From: CAYMRB01 sp964392615
GTDB taxonomy: Bacteria; Planctomycetota; UBA8108
Assembly (NCBI GenBank): GCA_964392615.1
Contig: CAYMRB010000077.1
Span: forward strand, 1 to 27,808
Direction: 5' to 3'
Length of the DNA: 27,808 nucleotides
Within the stretch, counting starts at the first letter, position 1. Each line of letters opens with the position of its first letter. The translations under genes were made by a program, and so were the position numbers. Positions 8,146 to 16,385 of the stretch are shown in pieces. The notes beneath the pieces are model-generated. The model was not told where the DNA came from. It searched no databases and was given only the letters and a program-made list of their open reading frames with translations.

Positions 8146-9336
8146 GTGAAGATCCACGAGTACCAGGCCAAGGAAGTCCTGCGTCGGGCGGGAGTTCCGA
8201 TACCGTCGGGCGATGTCGCCGCGACGGTCGACGAGGCCGTGGTGGTTGCCGAAAAGCTCGCTGCTGACGGAGCATCGCAGTGGGTCGTCAAGGCCCAGAT
8301 TCATGCCGGTGGCCGCGGCAAGGGAGGCGGCGTCAAGCTCGCCGGCAGTATCGACGAGGTGCGCGAGCTCGCGACGAAGATCCTCGGCATGCGTCTCGTG
8401 ACGCCCCAGAACGCTCCGGACGGCACGATCGTACGCCAGGTCTTGGTCACCGCCGCCTGCGACATCGCCAAGGAGTACTACGCGGGCATCGTGCTCGACC
8501 GAGAGCGCAACCTGCCGGTCCTGATGGTCTCCGCCGAGGGCGGCGTCGAGATCGAGACGGTCGCGGCGGAAAGCCCGGAGAAGATCTTCAAGGAGTGGTT
8601 CTGCCCGATCGGCGGACTCGCGGCCTTCCAGGGGCGCAAGCTCGCCCGCAAGCTCGACATGAGCGGCAAGAACGTCGCCAAGACGGCGTCGATCTTCACG
8701 AAGCTCGCCCGCTCGTTTCTCGACACCGACGCGAGCATCGCCGAGATCAATCCCCTCGTCGAGACGCCCGAGGGCGAGGTCGTCGCGCTGGACGCGAAGT
8801 TCGGCTTCGACGACAACGCGCTCTACCGCCAGCCTGCCGTCGTGGAGTACCGCGACCGGGACGAGGAGGATCCGCTCGAGGCGCGGGCGGCCGAGTTCGA
8901 CCTGAGCTACATCAAGCTCGACGGCGAGATCGGCTGCATGGTCAACGGCGCCGGGCTCGCGATGTCGACGCTCGACATCATCAACTACTTCGGCGGCGAG
9001 CCGGCGAACTTCCTGGACGTCGGCGGCGGCGCGACGGCCGACAAGGTCACCGAGGCCTTCAAGATCATCCTCGAGGATTCGTCCGTGAAGGCGATCCTCG
9101 TCAACATCTTCGGCGGCATCATGAAATGTGACGTGATCGCCGAGGGCGTGATCGCGGCGGCGCGTGCCGCGCAGCTCAGCGTGCCGCTCGTCGTGCGGCT
9201 CGAGGGAACGAACGTCGAGAGGGGACGCGAGCTGCTCGAGAGCTCGGGAATCGACCTGATCGCCGCGTCCGGCCTGGCCGACGCCGCGAAGAAGGTCGTC
9301 GAGGCGAGCCGCGGCGCGGCAGGAGGTGTGTCGTGA
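8146..9336 (+). CDS. sucC: Succinyl-CoA synthetase (ADP-forming), beta subunit
   Basis: This is the nucleotide-binding subunit of the TCA-cycle enzyme that interconverts succinyl-CoA and succinate with nucleotide triphosphate formation. The 396-residue product begins MKIHEYQAKEVLRRAGVPIP, as the family does. It shows the ATP-grasp segment KAQIHAGGRGKGGGVK with the glycine-rich loop at 55-62, AEINPLVETPEGEVVALDAK, the SucC stretch GLAMSTLDIINYFGG followed by ANFLDVGGGA, and NIFGGIMKCDVIAEG. The length is close to the E. coli subunit (388). The start is a GTG with GGAGGA 7 bases upstream at 8133-8138. A longer reading frame starting 48 bases upstream lacks family similarity. It overlaps sucD by four bases, so the two are translationally coupled, as expected for the 1:1 subunits. 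Confidence 0.97.
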   Translation: MKIHEYQAKEVLRRAGVPIPSGDVAATVDEAVVVAEKLAADGASQWVVKAQIHAGGRGKGGGVKLAGSIDEVRELATKILGMRLVTPQNAPDGTIVRQVLVTAACDIAKEYYAGIVLDRERNLPVLMVSAEGGVEIETVAAESPEKIFKEWFCPIGGLAAFQGRKLARKLDMSGKNVAKTASIFTKLARSFLDTDASIAEINPLVETPEGEVVALDAKFGFDDNALYRQPAVVEYRDRDEEDPLEARAAEFDLSYIKLDGEIGCMVNGAGLAMSTLDIINYFGGEPANFLDVGGGATADKVTEAFKIILEDSSVKAILVNIFGGIMKCDVIAEGVIAAARAAQLSVPLVVRLEGTNVERGRELLESSGIDLIAASGLADAAKKVVEASRGAAGGVS

Positions 9337-10208
9337 GCATCCTGGTCGATAAGGACACGCGACTCTTGGTGCAGGGGCTGACGGGGAAGACCGGGACGTT
9401 CCACACGCGCCAGGCCGTCGAGTACGGCACGAATGTCGTCGCCGGCGTCACACCGGGGCGTGGTGGCGAGGACGTCGACGGGATTCCGGTCTTCGACACG
9501 GTCGAGGAAGCGGTCGAGAAGACCGGCGCGAACGCGTCCGTCGTCTACGTGCCGCCGCCGTTTGCGGCCGACGCGATCCTCGAGGCTGCGGATGCCGGCG
9601 TCGCGCTCGTCGTCGCGATCACGGAGGGCATTCCCGCGCTCGACATGTCGCGCGTCAAGGCGATCCTCGATCGGCGCTTCCCCGGAACGCGGCTCATCGG
9701 CCCGAACTGCCCGGGGATCATCACGCCCGGTGAGTGCAAGATCGGCATCATGCCGGGCTACATCCACACGCCCGGGCGCATCGGTGTGATCTCGCGCAGC
9801 GGCACGTTGACGTACGAGGCGGTCCACCAGCTCTCGGGGCTCGGTCTCGGTCAGTCGACGTGCATCGGGATCGGCGGCGACCCGGTCATCGGCACGTCGT
9901 TCGTCGACGCGCTGGGCCTGTTCGAGGAGGACGCCGACACGCAAGGCGTCGTGATGATCGGAGAGATCGGCGGCTCGGCCGAGGAGCAGGCCGCGGAGTT
10001 CATCCGCGATCGCATGTCGAAGCCGGTCGCGGCGTTCATCGCCGGGCGCAAGGCACCGCCCGGCAAGCGCATGGGACACGCCGGAGCGATCATCTCCGGC
10101 GGCAAGGGAACGGCGCAGGAGAAGATCGCCGCGCTCGAGGCGGCCGGCGTCGCGGTGGCTCCGACACCTGACCGGATGGGCGAAGCGCTCGCGGCGCAGT
10201 TGCGCTGA
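9333..10208 (+). CDS. sucD: Succinyl-CoA synthetase, alpha subunit
   Basis: This is the CoA-binding and phosphohistidine-carrying subunit that pairs with SucC. The 291-residue product has the N-terminal CoA-binding Rossmann domain (SILVDKDTRLLVQGLTGKTG, then YGTNVVAGVTPGRGG), IGPNCPGIITPGECKIGIMP, SRSGTLTYEAVHQL and the active-site loop RMGHAGAIISGG with phosphohistidine H249 (E. coli H246). The start is GTG, preceded by a strong AGGAGG at 9321-9326 inside the end of sucC. The GTGA overlap of four bases is typical of coupled subunits. It ends 31 bases before the convergent regulator gene. No rho-independent terminator is seen in that short gap. Confidence 0.97.
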   Translation: MSILVDKDTRLLVQGLTGKTGTFHTRQAVEYGTNVVAGVTPGRGGEDVDGIPVFDTVEEAVEKTGANASVVYVPPPFAADAILEAADAGVALVVAITEGIPALDMSRVKAILDRRFPGTRLIGPNCPGIITPGECKIGIMPGYIHTPGRIGVISRSGTLTYEAVHQLSGLGLGQSTCIGIGGDPVIGTSFVDALGLFEEDADTQGVVMIGEIGGSAEEQAAEFIRDRMSKPVAAFIAGRKAPPGKRMGHAGAIISGGKGTAQEKIAALEAAGVAVAPTPDRMGEALAAQLR

Positions 10209-10239
10209 TTGCCGGCCTGGCGTGCGAGCGTCGTCCCGA

Positions 10240-10929
10240 TCAGCTCGACTTGCGTGCCGCCCGCTTGGCGGCGGACTTCTTGGCGGCGGGCTTCTTCGTC
10301 GAGCCGGCCTTCTTCGTCCTTGTCGTCTTCGTCGCCTTCTTGGCCGAGCTGCGCTTGCTCGATGAGCTCTTGGGCGGCTCTTCGGACGCGCTCTTCTTGC
10401 GCCCGCGGCGGGAACGTTCCAGCTTCTTCTCCTCGAACTCCTCCGCGGTGTACGGGACGCCGGTCGTCAGAAGTCGCTCGAAGTGGGCGAGGAAGTCCGG
10501 ATCGGGATTCTCGATGGTCGAGTGGTTCAGCACGAAGTGCAGGAGCCGCAGCTTCTCGACGGATGCCTCGGGCAGCGTGTAGGCGATTTCCTCGGCGATG
10601 GAGCTCGAGTTGCGCAGGGCCTCGAGGAACGCTCGCTCCTGGCGGGTCATCTCGGAGCGCACGATGGATTCCGGATCGATGTTCGCGTCGACCAGCTTCT
10701 GGCGGTACTCCTGGCCCGGATACGGGTACGGCATGCGCTCGTCGAGCAGGTACTCGACCGTGACGCTGAGCTGGCCGGCGATGCGCCACAGGATATTGGC
10801 GCGGGGGGAATTCACGCCGGACTCGATTTTCGACAGAGCGCTCGGCGTGATGAGGCACGCCCGGGCGAGATCCTGCTGGGAAACCGAGCGATCGTGACGG
10901 AGGTTGAGGATCTTCCTACCGGTGTGCAT
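10240..10929 (-). CDS. XRE-family DNA-binding protein with histone H1-like tail
   Basis: The 229-residue product has three parts. Residues about 5-62 are a helix-turn-helix of the Cro/CI (XRE) type: ILNLRHDRSVSQQDLARA, then LITPSALSKIESGVNSPR. Residues about 63-165 are helical and unrecognised. From about 168 to the end the chain is a low-complexity basic tail dominated by Lys, Ala, Ser, Arg and Thr (SSAKKATKTTRTKKAG, then KKPAAKKSAAKRAARKSS), like histone H1 or the H1-like proteins of Chlamydia and Bordetella. The ATG at 10929 has AAAGGT six bases upstream; the frame continues further upstream but without HTH-family sequence. The tail probably gives sequence-independent DNA affinity while the HTH gives specificity, which is an inference. 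It converges with sucD and faces a long palindrome-rich upstream region. Confidence 0.88.
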   Translation of the reverse strand: MHTGRKILNLRHDRSVSQQDLARACLITPSALSKIESGVNSPRANILWRIAGQLSVTVEYLLDERMPYPYPGQEYRQKLVDANIDPESIVRSEMTRQERAFLEALRNSSSIAEEIAYTLPEASVEKLRLLHFVLNHSTIENPDPDFLAHFERLLTTGVPYTAEEFEEKKLERSRRGRKKSASEEPPKSSSSKRSSAKKATKTTRTKKAGSTKKPAAKKSAAKRAARKSS

Positions 10930-11398
10930 CTGTAGACCTTTCCCGAGTGATTCGGTCGCCGAGGGTTGGCCGCGACCGTTCTCTCCGGGCCTTCTTTCCA
11001 TTGCGGGGTCGGGTAGCCCGGGTGCTGTGGCTCGCACCGAACAGGCCCCAGTATCCGGCGAATCTGTCCGAACGGCAAGGTATTACGCCAACATGGCACG
11101 AGAGACGCAGCGCTGCGGGCGCATGGGAGTCCTTTCCTTGCGACCGGCTCTATTCTAGTCCTGAAGTGCAGCGGAAGGAAGTTCTGATTGTCAAGCAATG
11201 GACCATGGTCATTCGCTGCCCGGCGCGTGGCAGAAGATCTCTCGTGAGGCGGCATCATCACGGCAACGGAGCCGGCGGCGGTCGCCGCCGCGGAGCTGAC
11301 ATCGCCACGCGTATCGCATACCATGTGCGACCGCGTCCGGGCGGGCTCGTCCCTGCCCGATCGCCACGGAGCGCGCTGACGAAAGGACGGATTCTGCC
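10930..11398. other. Gene-poor region with several palindromes
   Basis: No convincing gene lies here. Notable sites are the 12-base perfect palindrome CGCAGCGCTGCG at 11106-11117, the 10-base palindrome GACCATGGTC at 11201-11210 (inside the near-palindrome AATGgACCATGGTCATT at 11197-11213), and a GC hairpin at 11273-11290 with two 8-base arms and a GT loop. On the minus strand a TAGAAT box at 11157-11152 could be the -10 of the XRE gene, but its -35 is poor; a perfect TTGACA at 11194-11189 is too far away to serve it. The palindromes could be operators for the adjacent HTH protein. This is speculative. Confidence 0.35.
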
Positions 11399-12523
11399 TT
11401 GCCAAGCCATGCGCCGCGCGACGACCACCGAGGCGTCGCCGACTGGGCGGATTGTCGGGAAGATCTCAGCGGCCGACCGGTGACGGACGTGCTCGCCGAG
11501 CTGGCGGCGGTCCTCGCCGCGTCCGAATCGGTGCTGCTGACCGCGCACGTCAACCCCGACGGCGACGCGTTCGGAAGCGAACTGGCGCTCGCGTTCGGGC
11601 TCGAATCGCTCGGCAAGCGCGTGAGGATCGTCAACGACCAGTCGCTTCCGGAGCGCTTTCGAACGGTTCTGCCCGCCGAGCGGATCGAGGTGCTCGACGA
11701 TCCGGCCGCGCTGGCCGGCGAGGCGTTCGACTGCTGCGTCTTGCTCGACACGAGCGAGCCGGACCGCTGCTGCGCGGCGCTTCGCCCGCTGATCTTCGCT
11801 CCCGGGCAAACGCGGGTCTGCCTCGACCACCATCGCGTGCAGGGCGAGTACTCGTACGACAGCCATGTCGTCGCCAGCTGCGCGCCGGCAACGGGGAGCC
11901 TGGTACTCGCGCTCCTCGATGTGCTGGGCGTTGCCGTCGACCGGCCGATCGCGCGAGCGCTGTGGATCGCGATCGCGACCGATACCGGCTGGTTCCGCTT
12001 CGCGAACACGGACGCGCGGGCGCTGGCGGATGCGGCGCGGCTCGCGGGGTACGACATCGACCCCGAGGGCCTGTGGGGCGTGATCTACGGGGGGCACAGC
12101 GTCGGACGGACGCGGCTGTACGGCGAGGTTCTCGCCAGCATGGAGTCCGACCTCGACGGCAACCTGGTCTGGGCCGTGATCCGGCAGGCCGAGCTCCAGG
12201 CGCGCGGCGTGGCGCTGGCGGAGCTCGACGGTGTCGTCGACGCGCTCAAGGCCGTGCGCGGGGTGCGCGTCGCGGCGCTCGTGACGGAGCGCGGCCAGGG
12301 CTTCTACAAGGTGAGCCTGCGCGCCATGGGCGACGCGGAGGTCGAGACGATCGCGCGCTCCTTCGGTGGTGGCGGCCACGCGAAGGCGGCCGGATTCGGC
12401 TTCGAGGGCGCTCTCGACGAGCTGGTCGCGGCACTGCGGAAGGCCGTCGCAGGCGGGCTCGGAGCGGCCGAGCCGGCGGCTGCGGCGGGCGGCTCCCCCT
12501 CGGAAGGGCCGGAAGCGCCGTGA
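11399..12523 (+). CDS. DHH/DHHA1 phosphoesterase, NrnA-like
   Basis: NrnA-type enzymes are Mn-dependent cytoplasmic hydrolases of very short RNAs (nanoRNA) and, in many species, of pAp or linear cyclic-dinucleotide products. The 374-residue product contains the metal motifs in order: TAHVNPDGDAFGS (H50, D54, D56), LLDTSEPDR (D117), the DHH triad LDHH at 142-145, and IATDTGWFRF. The DHHA1 substrate-binding motif SFGGGGHAKAAGF (GGGGH at 323-327) is present near the C-terminus, followed by an Ala/Pro tail. The TTG at 11399 has AAAGGA 11 bases upstream. A GTG at 11480 would give an N-terminus closer to relatives but has no ribosome-binding site, so the start is uncertain. The downstream phasin-like gene appears to have its own promoter. 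Function is secure to family level only. Confidence 0.92.
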   Translation: MPSHAPRDDHRGVADWADCREDLSGRPVTDVLAELAAVLAASESVLLTAHVNPDGDAFGSELALAFGLESLGKRVRIVNDQSLPERFRTVLPAERIEVLDDPAALAGEAFDCCVLLDTSEPDRCCAALRPLIFAPGQTRVCLDHHRVQGEYSYDSHVVASCAPATGSLVLALLDVLGVAVDRPIARALWIAIATDTGWFRFANTDARALADAARLAGYDIDPEGLWGVIYGGHSVGRTRLYGEVLASMESDLDGNLVWAVIRQAELQARGVALAELDGVVDALKAVRGVRVAALVTERGQGFYKVSLRAMGDAEVETIARSFGGGGHAKAAGFGFEGALDELVAALRKAVAGGLGAAEPAAAAGGSPSEGPEAP

Positions 12524-12524
12524 G

Positions 12525-12556
12525 TTGGCGCTTCGGGGCGGTCCATGAGGTATACT
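12525..12556 (+). promoter_or_regulatory. Weak candidate promoter of the phasin-like/ubiB pair
   Basis: TATACT at 12551-12556 is a good -10 box, located just after the stop of the DHH gene. The best upstream hexamer, TTGGCG at 12525-12530, leaves a 20-base spacer, which is too long to be convincing. It is reported because TATACT is unusual in this base composition. Confidence 0.3.
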
Positions 12557-12621
12557 CGAGGGTGCGTGAATCGTGGGTGAGCGCGGGGATTCGTCGCACC
12601 GGAGAGTTGTTGCCGCGAGTC

Positions 12622-13008
12622 ATGATGGAATCACTGCGAAAGACCTTGATGGCCGGATTGGGAGTCGTCTCCTTCACGAAGGAACGGCTTTCCAAGACGA
12701 TCGACGAGCTGGTCCAGCGGGGCGAGCTCACCCGGGAGCAGGGGGGCAAGCTTCTCGACGTGCTGCTGCGTCGCGGGGAGGCCGGAACCGCCGGATCGAT
12801 CGAGGACCACGATGGCGTGGTCGAGAAGATCATCCGCGAGGTCCAGCGCTTCCTCGCCAAGGGGCCGCTCGTCACGCGCAGCGAGCTCCGCGAGCTGCTC
12901 GAGCGCGTCGATGAGCTCGAGAGCACGATCGCCCAGATGATCTCGGAGCGCGACGCGCAGTCGGGTCGCGGGCCGTCGTCGGCCGGAGCGTCTCCCGGGA
13001 CGCCCTGA
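12622..13008 (+). CDS. Phasin-like coiled-coil protein
   Basis: The 128-residue product resembles the conserved part of phasin/PhaF-PhaI-type proteins. A short hydrophobic N-terminal segment (SLRKTLMAGLGVVSFTKE) is followed by ERLSKTIDELVQRGELTREQGGKLLDVLL. A charged linker and the long helix RSELRELLERVDELESTIAQM, probably a coiled coil, follow. The C-terminus is Ser/Gly/Pro-rich. Classical phasins coat polyhydroxyalkanoate granules, but nothing here points to polyester synthesis. Instead the gene sits 39 bases before a UbiB-family gene in the same direction. Two adjacent ATG codons at 12622 and 12625 are possible starts; GGAGAG at 12601-12606 is rather distant, and in-frame TTG codons at 12607 and 12610 cannot be excluded. 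A helper role for the UbiB partner at the membrane is an inference. Confidence 0.75.
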   Translation: MMESLRKTLMAGLGVVSFTKERLSKTIDELVQRGELTREQGGKLLDVLLRRGEAGTAGSIEDHDGVVEKIIREVQRFLAKGPLVTRSELRELLERVDELESTIAQMISERDAQSGRGPSSAGASPGTP

Positions 13009-13047
13009 TCCACCCGCCGCAACTCGGCGTCGCGAGGACCCGCCCCC

Positions 13048-14694
13048 GTGCTCCGTTCCCTCAGAACCCTGCGCAGCATACCGAGGATCAAGGATATCGC
13101 CTGGGTCCTCACGAAGCATGGGTTCCATCAGGTGGCGGGCTCGCTGCAGGCTCCGGTCACGACGCGACTGCGGCGTCTGTTCAAGCAGGAGGAGCCGGGC
13201 CACGTCGTCCAGCAGCCGGAGAGGCTGCGGCTCGTGCTCGAGGAGCTCGGCCCGACGTTCATCAAGTTCGGGCAGCTCTTGTCGACGCGCCCGGACATGC
13301 TGCCGCCGGCCTACCTTCGCGAGCTCGGCAAGCTGCAGGACGAGGTGCAGGCCGAGTCGTTTGATGAGGTGCGGTCCGTGCTCGCGGAGGAGCTCGGCAG
13401 CGGCGTCGACGAGCTCTTCCGGTCGATCGATCCCGAGCCGCTGGCCACCGCGTCCATCGCGCAGGTGCACCGCGCGGTGACCGCGGACGGCGCGGATGTC
13501 GTCATCAAGGTTCGCAAGCGCGGCCTCGAGCGGGTCGTCGAGCAAGACTTGCTCGTGCTCGGGCTGCTCGCCGAGTTTCTGCGCGATTGGCCAGGGCTGC
13601 GACTCTTCGATCCGGAAGGTATCGTCCGCGTCTTCGAGCGGTCGATCCGGCGCGAGCTCGACTTCGAGTGCGAGCGGCGGAACCTCGAGCGCATCCGGGG
13701 CGCGCTGCCGGAGGGCTCGCCGGTCTATGTGCCGCCGTCGTTTCCCGAGCTGTCGACGAGCGGCGTGCTGACGATGGAGTTCCTGCCGGGCGTGCAGCTG
13801 TCAAAGGTCGCGTCGGCGAACCTGACCGCCGACCAGCGTATGGATGCCGGTCGCGGCATCGCGCTCGCGATCCTGCGGCAGGTCTTCGAGGACGGCGTTT
13901 TTCACGCCGATCCGCACCCGGGCAACTTCATCCTGATGCGGGACGGTCGCATCGGCCTGATCGATCTCGGCAACGTCGGGCGGATCATGCCGCAGATGAT
14001 GGACGACCTCGTCGGGCTGCTGATGGCGCTCGTGCGGCAGGATTACCCGCGCCTCGCGCGCTGGATCTTGCGCCAGGGACAGCCGACGGTCGATGTCGAC
14101 GTGCAGACGCTGGCCGGCGACCTGATGGACAATCTCGACCAGTACTATGGGCTGAGCTTGGCGGAGATTCGCGTCGGCGACCTGTTCAACGCGCTCTTCG
14201 GCATGATCCTGCGCTACGGGATCAGCGTGCCGTCGCAATACGTGGTCGTCGGGCGCGCGTTCGTGACGCTCGAGGGCACGGTGCGCTCGTGTGCACCGGA
14301 GCTCGAGATCTTGCCCGAGGTCAGCCCGTACGCTGCGCGCGTGCTGCGCGATCGCTGGTCGCCGTCGCGGCTGGCGCGGGACCTCGCGGAGGAGAGCAAG
14401 GAGCTGCTGACGATCGCCCGCGAGCTGCCGCACAACCTCGCGGAGGTCCTCGACCGCATGGCGGACGGCAGGCTGCGGATCGAGACACACAACCCGCAGC
14501 TCCAACGCGTCGAGAGGCGGCTCGAGACGCTGTCGATCAAGCTGCCGGTGGCGATCGTGTCGGCGGCGGTGATCGTCGCCGCCGCGCTCCTCTTCTCGCT
14601 GGCGGATGGCTCGACGAGCGTGTGGCCGAAGGCGCTCGGCATCACCTGCATGGTGCTGTCGGCGTTCCTGGGGTTGCGGCTGCTGCTGAAATAG
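13048..14694 (+). CDS. UbiB/ABC1 (AarF) family atypical kinase
   Basis: The 548-residue product belongs to the UbiB/COQ8 protein-kinase-like family needed for isoprenoid quinone synthesis; members have ATPase activity and associate with the membrane. The diagnostic KxGQ motif is K73-F-G-Q76 in GPTFIKFGQLLSTRPDML. The Ala-rich nucleotide loop is ATASIAQVHRA, the probable catalytic lysine is K154 in VIKVRKRG, and the catalytic/metal region is HADPHPGNF at 286-294 followed by D306 in LIDLGNVGR. Two C-terminal hydrophobic helices (LPVAIVSAAVIVAAALLFSL and GITCMVLSAFLGLRLLL) match the membrane anchor of UbiB proteins. The GTG start has GAGGA 9 bases upstream. It follows the phasin-like gene closely, and the two probably form an operon. 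No quinone biosynthesis enzymes are in view, so the exact role is inferred from the family. Confidence 0.93.
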   Translation: MLRSLRTLRSIPRIKDIAWVLTKHGFHQVAGSLQAPVTTRLRRLFKQEEPGHVVQQPERLRLVLEELGPTFIKFGQLLSTRPDMLPPAYLRELGKLQDEVQAESFDEVRSVLAEELGSGVDELFRSIDPEPLATASIAQVHRAVTADGADVVIKVRKRGLERVVEQDLLVLGLLAEFLRDWPGLRLFDPEGIVRVFERSIRRELDFECERRNLERIRGALPEGSPVYVPPSFPELSTSGVLTMEFLPGVQLSKVASANLTADQRMDAGRGIALAILRQVFEDGVFHADPHPGNFILMRDGRIGLIDLGNVGRIMPQMMDDLVGLLMALVRQDYPRLARWILRQGQPTVDVDVQTLAGDLMDNLDQYYGLSLAEIRVGDLFNALFGMILRYGISVPSQYVVVGRAFVTLEGTVRSCAPELEILPEVSPYAARVLRDRWSPSRLARDLAEESKELLTIARELPHNLAEVLDRMADGRLRIETHNPQLQRVERRLETLSIKLPVAIVSAAVIVAAALLFSLADGSTSVWPKALGITCMVLSAFLGLRLLLK

Positions 14695-14782
14695 CGTCGA
14701 TTGCCTCGCCTGGCTCGGTCGCCAGCGTTGCGCTACGATGGCGCGGCGCTCTTCCAGGCCACCAACACACGAGGACATCGCC

Positions 14783-16177
14783 GTGACGTCGCGGACCATC
14801 GCCTTGCTCGCCGCGGTCTTTCTCGCCCCGTCGTCGGTGATCTCCGCCGAGGACACCGATGCCCGCCCCAATATCGTCGTCGTGTTCATCGACGACATGG
14901 GCTACGGGGATATCGGGCCGTTCGGCTCGACCACCAACGAGACGCCACACCTCGACCGCATGGCGGCCGAGGGGATGAAGCTGACGTCGTTCTACGTGGC
15001 CGCCCCCGTCTGCACGCCATCGCGCGCTGCGCTGATGACGGGCTGCTATCCGAGGCGCGTCGGTCTGGCCAGGGGATCGGGACACGCGGTGCTCTTTCCG
15101 GGCGATTCGCACGGCCTGCACCCCGACGAGCTCACCGTCGCCGAGCTACTGAAGAAAGCGGGGTATGCCACCGGCTGCTTCGGGAAGTGGCACCTCGGAG
15201 ATCAGCCGGAGTTTCTGCCGACGGCACAGGGCTTCGACGAGTATTTCGGAATCCCGTACTCCAACGACATGTGGCCGGGATTGAAACGCTGGCCGTTTCC
15301 CGCGTTGCCGGTCGTGCGACACGGCGAGGTCGTCGATCAGGTCGACACGATGGAGGACCAGGCGGCGCTCTGCCGTCGATTCACGGAGGAGGCGGTTCGG
15401 TTCATCCGACGGAAGAAGGCGCAGCCGTTCTTCGTCTACCTGCCGCACGCGTTCGTCCATCACCCGCGCGCGGCGAGTCCCGCGTTCGTCGCCGAGTCGA
15501 AGACCGTGACCGAGGCCCAGATCGAGGAGGTCGACTGGAGCGTCGGTCGAGTGCTGCAAACGATTCGCGACGAAGGGTTGGCGAGCCGGACGCTGGTTCT
15601 CTTCACGTCGGACAACGGCGGTGCGCGCGGCTGCGTCAACAAGCCCCTGCGCGGCGGCAAGGGCTCGGCGTGGGAGGGCGGTGTTCGGGAGCCGACGCTG
15701 GCTTGGTGGCCGCAGACGATTCCTGCGGGGTCGGTGTGCGACGAACTCGTCACCGCGATGGATCTGCTGCCGACGTTCGTGCGACTCGCGGGCGGGAAGG
15801 TGCCGGCCGATCGCGTGATCGACGGCAGGGACGTCGGGGCACTGCTGAAGGGCGCGCCCGGCGCCCGTTCGCCGCACGATCGCTTCTTCTACCACCAGGG
15901 CGACGCGCTGCGCGCGGTGCGCTCGGGATCGTGGAAGCTCTTCCGCAGCGGCCAGCTGTTCCATCTCGGCAAGGATATCGGCGAGACGAAGAACGTCGCT
16001 GCCAAGCACCCCGAGATCGTCGCGCGGCTGACGGGATACCTGAGCGCGTTCGACGCGGAGATTCGCAGCAACTCCCGGCCGGTCGGCGTGGCCCGCAAGC
16101 CACGGACGCTCTTGCCGCGTCCCGGTGTCGAGGGAGAGGAGGCGTTCGCGCCGACGCTATCGGTGAAGAAGCGTTGA
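14783..16177 (+). CDS. Secreted formylglycine-dependent sulfatase
   Basis: The 464-residue product begins with a signal peptide (TSRTIALLAAVFLAPSSVISA, cleavage near residue 22) and then the type I sulfatase fold. Metal ligands D37 and D38 are in FIDDMGYGD. The catalytic cysteine that would be converted to formylglycine is C77 in VCTPSRAALMTG, followed by K135 and H137 in GKWHLG, and D277 and N278 in FTSDNGG. The C-terminal subdomain (RAVRSGSWKLFRSG) is also present, so the enzyme looks intact. It should remove sulfate esters, probably from sulfated polysaccharides, in the periplasm or outside the cell; the substrate is unknown. The GTG at 14783 is fixed by GAGGA 7 bases upstream and by the signal peptide. 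An ATG 45 bases upstream in frame has neither. No maturase or transporter is adjacent. Confidence 0.95.
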   Translation: MTSRTIALLAAVFLAPSSVISAEDTDARPNIVVVFIDDMGYGDIGPFGSTTNETPHLDRMAAEGMKLTSFYVAAPVCTPSRAALMTGCYPRRVGLARGSGHAVLFPGDSHGLHPDELTVAELLKKAGYATGCFGKWHLGDQPEFLPTAQGFDEYFGIPYSNDMWPGLKRWPFPALPVVRHGEVVDQVDTMEDQAALCRRFTEEAVRFIRRKKAQPFFVYLPHAFVHHPRAASPAFVAESKTVTEAQIEEVDWSVGRVLQTIRDEGLASRTLVLFTSDNGGARGCVNKPLRGGKGSAWEGGVREPTLAWWPQTIPAGSVCDELVTAMDLLPTFVRLAGGKVPADRVIDGRDVGALLKGAPGARSPHDRFFYHQGDALRAVRSGSWKLFRSGQLFHLGKDIGETKNVAAKHPEIVARLTGYLSAFDAEIRSNSRPVGVARKPRTLLPRPGVEGEEAFAPTLSVKKR

Positions 16178-16218
16178 TTCCGGGCTGTTGTCGCTGCGGG
16201 GCCGACCGCCGTCGTCAG

Positions 16219-16235
16219 GGCGGGGCGAGCCCGCC
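16219..16235 (+). terminator. GC hairpin after the sulfatase gene
   Basis: GGCGGG at 16219-16224 pairs perfectly with CCCGCC at 16230-16235 around the loop GCGAG, 42 bases after the stop codon. There is no T-tract, so it is only a possible terminator or 3'-end stabiliser. Confidence 0.35.
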
Positions 16236-16322
16236 ACCCGAGCCGCGAGACGTCGGTTCGCTTCGTTCTCCCTTTTTGCGTCCGCTCTCTCGCCGCCGCT
16301 CGTTGAGACCGATGTAGGGACT

Positions 16323-16341
16323 ACCAGCCCGTTGAAAAAGA
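16323..16341. repeat. Possible dispersed-repeat end (CCCGTTGAAAAAG type)
   Basis: ACCAGCCCGTTGAAAAAGA, preceded by TAGGGACT, is an AT-richer patch in GC-rich DNA. Its reverse complement, CTTTTTCAACGGGCTGGT, resembles a short motif that I recall recurring between genes in many environmental bacteria, often near transposon remnants. Only one copy is visible here. It lies about 45 bases upstream of the membrane-protein gene at 16386; its TTGAAA could also act as a poor -35 box. Confidence 0.3.
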
Positions 16342-16385
16342 GAAGCAGTCGCGGTCTTCTGTAGCGCGGCGCGAGGATTCCGATC

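Noticed and set aside
10947..11483. 178-codon plus-strand frame across the region upstream of the DHH gene
   Set aside because: No family similarity, mixed base composition at third positions and no ribosome-binding site. It also runs into the start of the DHH gene in another frame.
11452..12621. Plus-strand frame running through the DHH gene into the phasin-like gene
   Set aside because: Its first part is an Arg-rich shadow of the DHH gene; only the part after 12622 has coding character, so a fusion protein is not supported.
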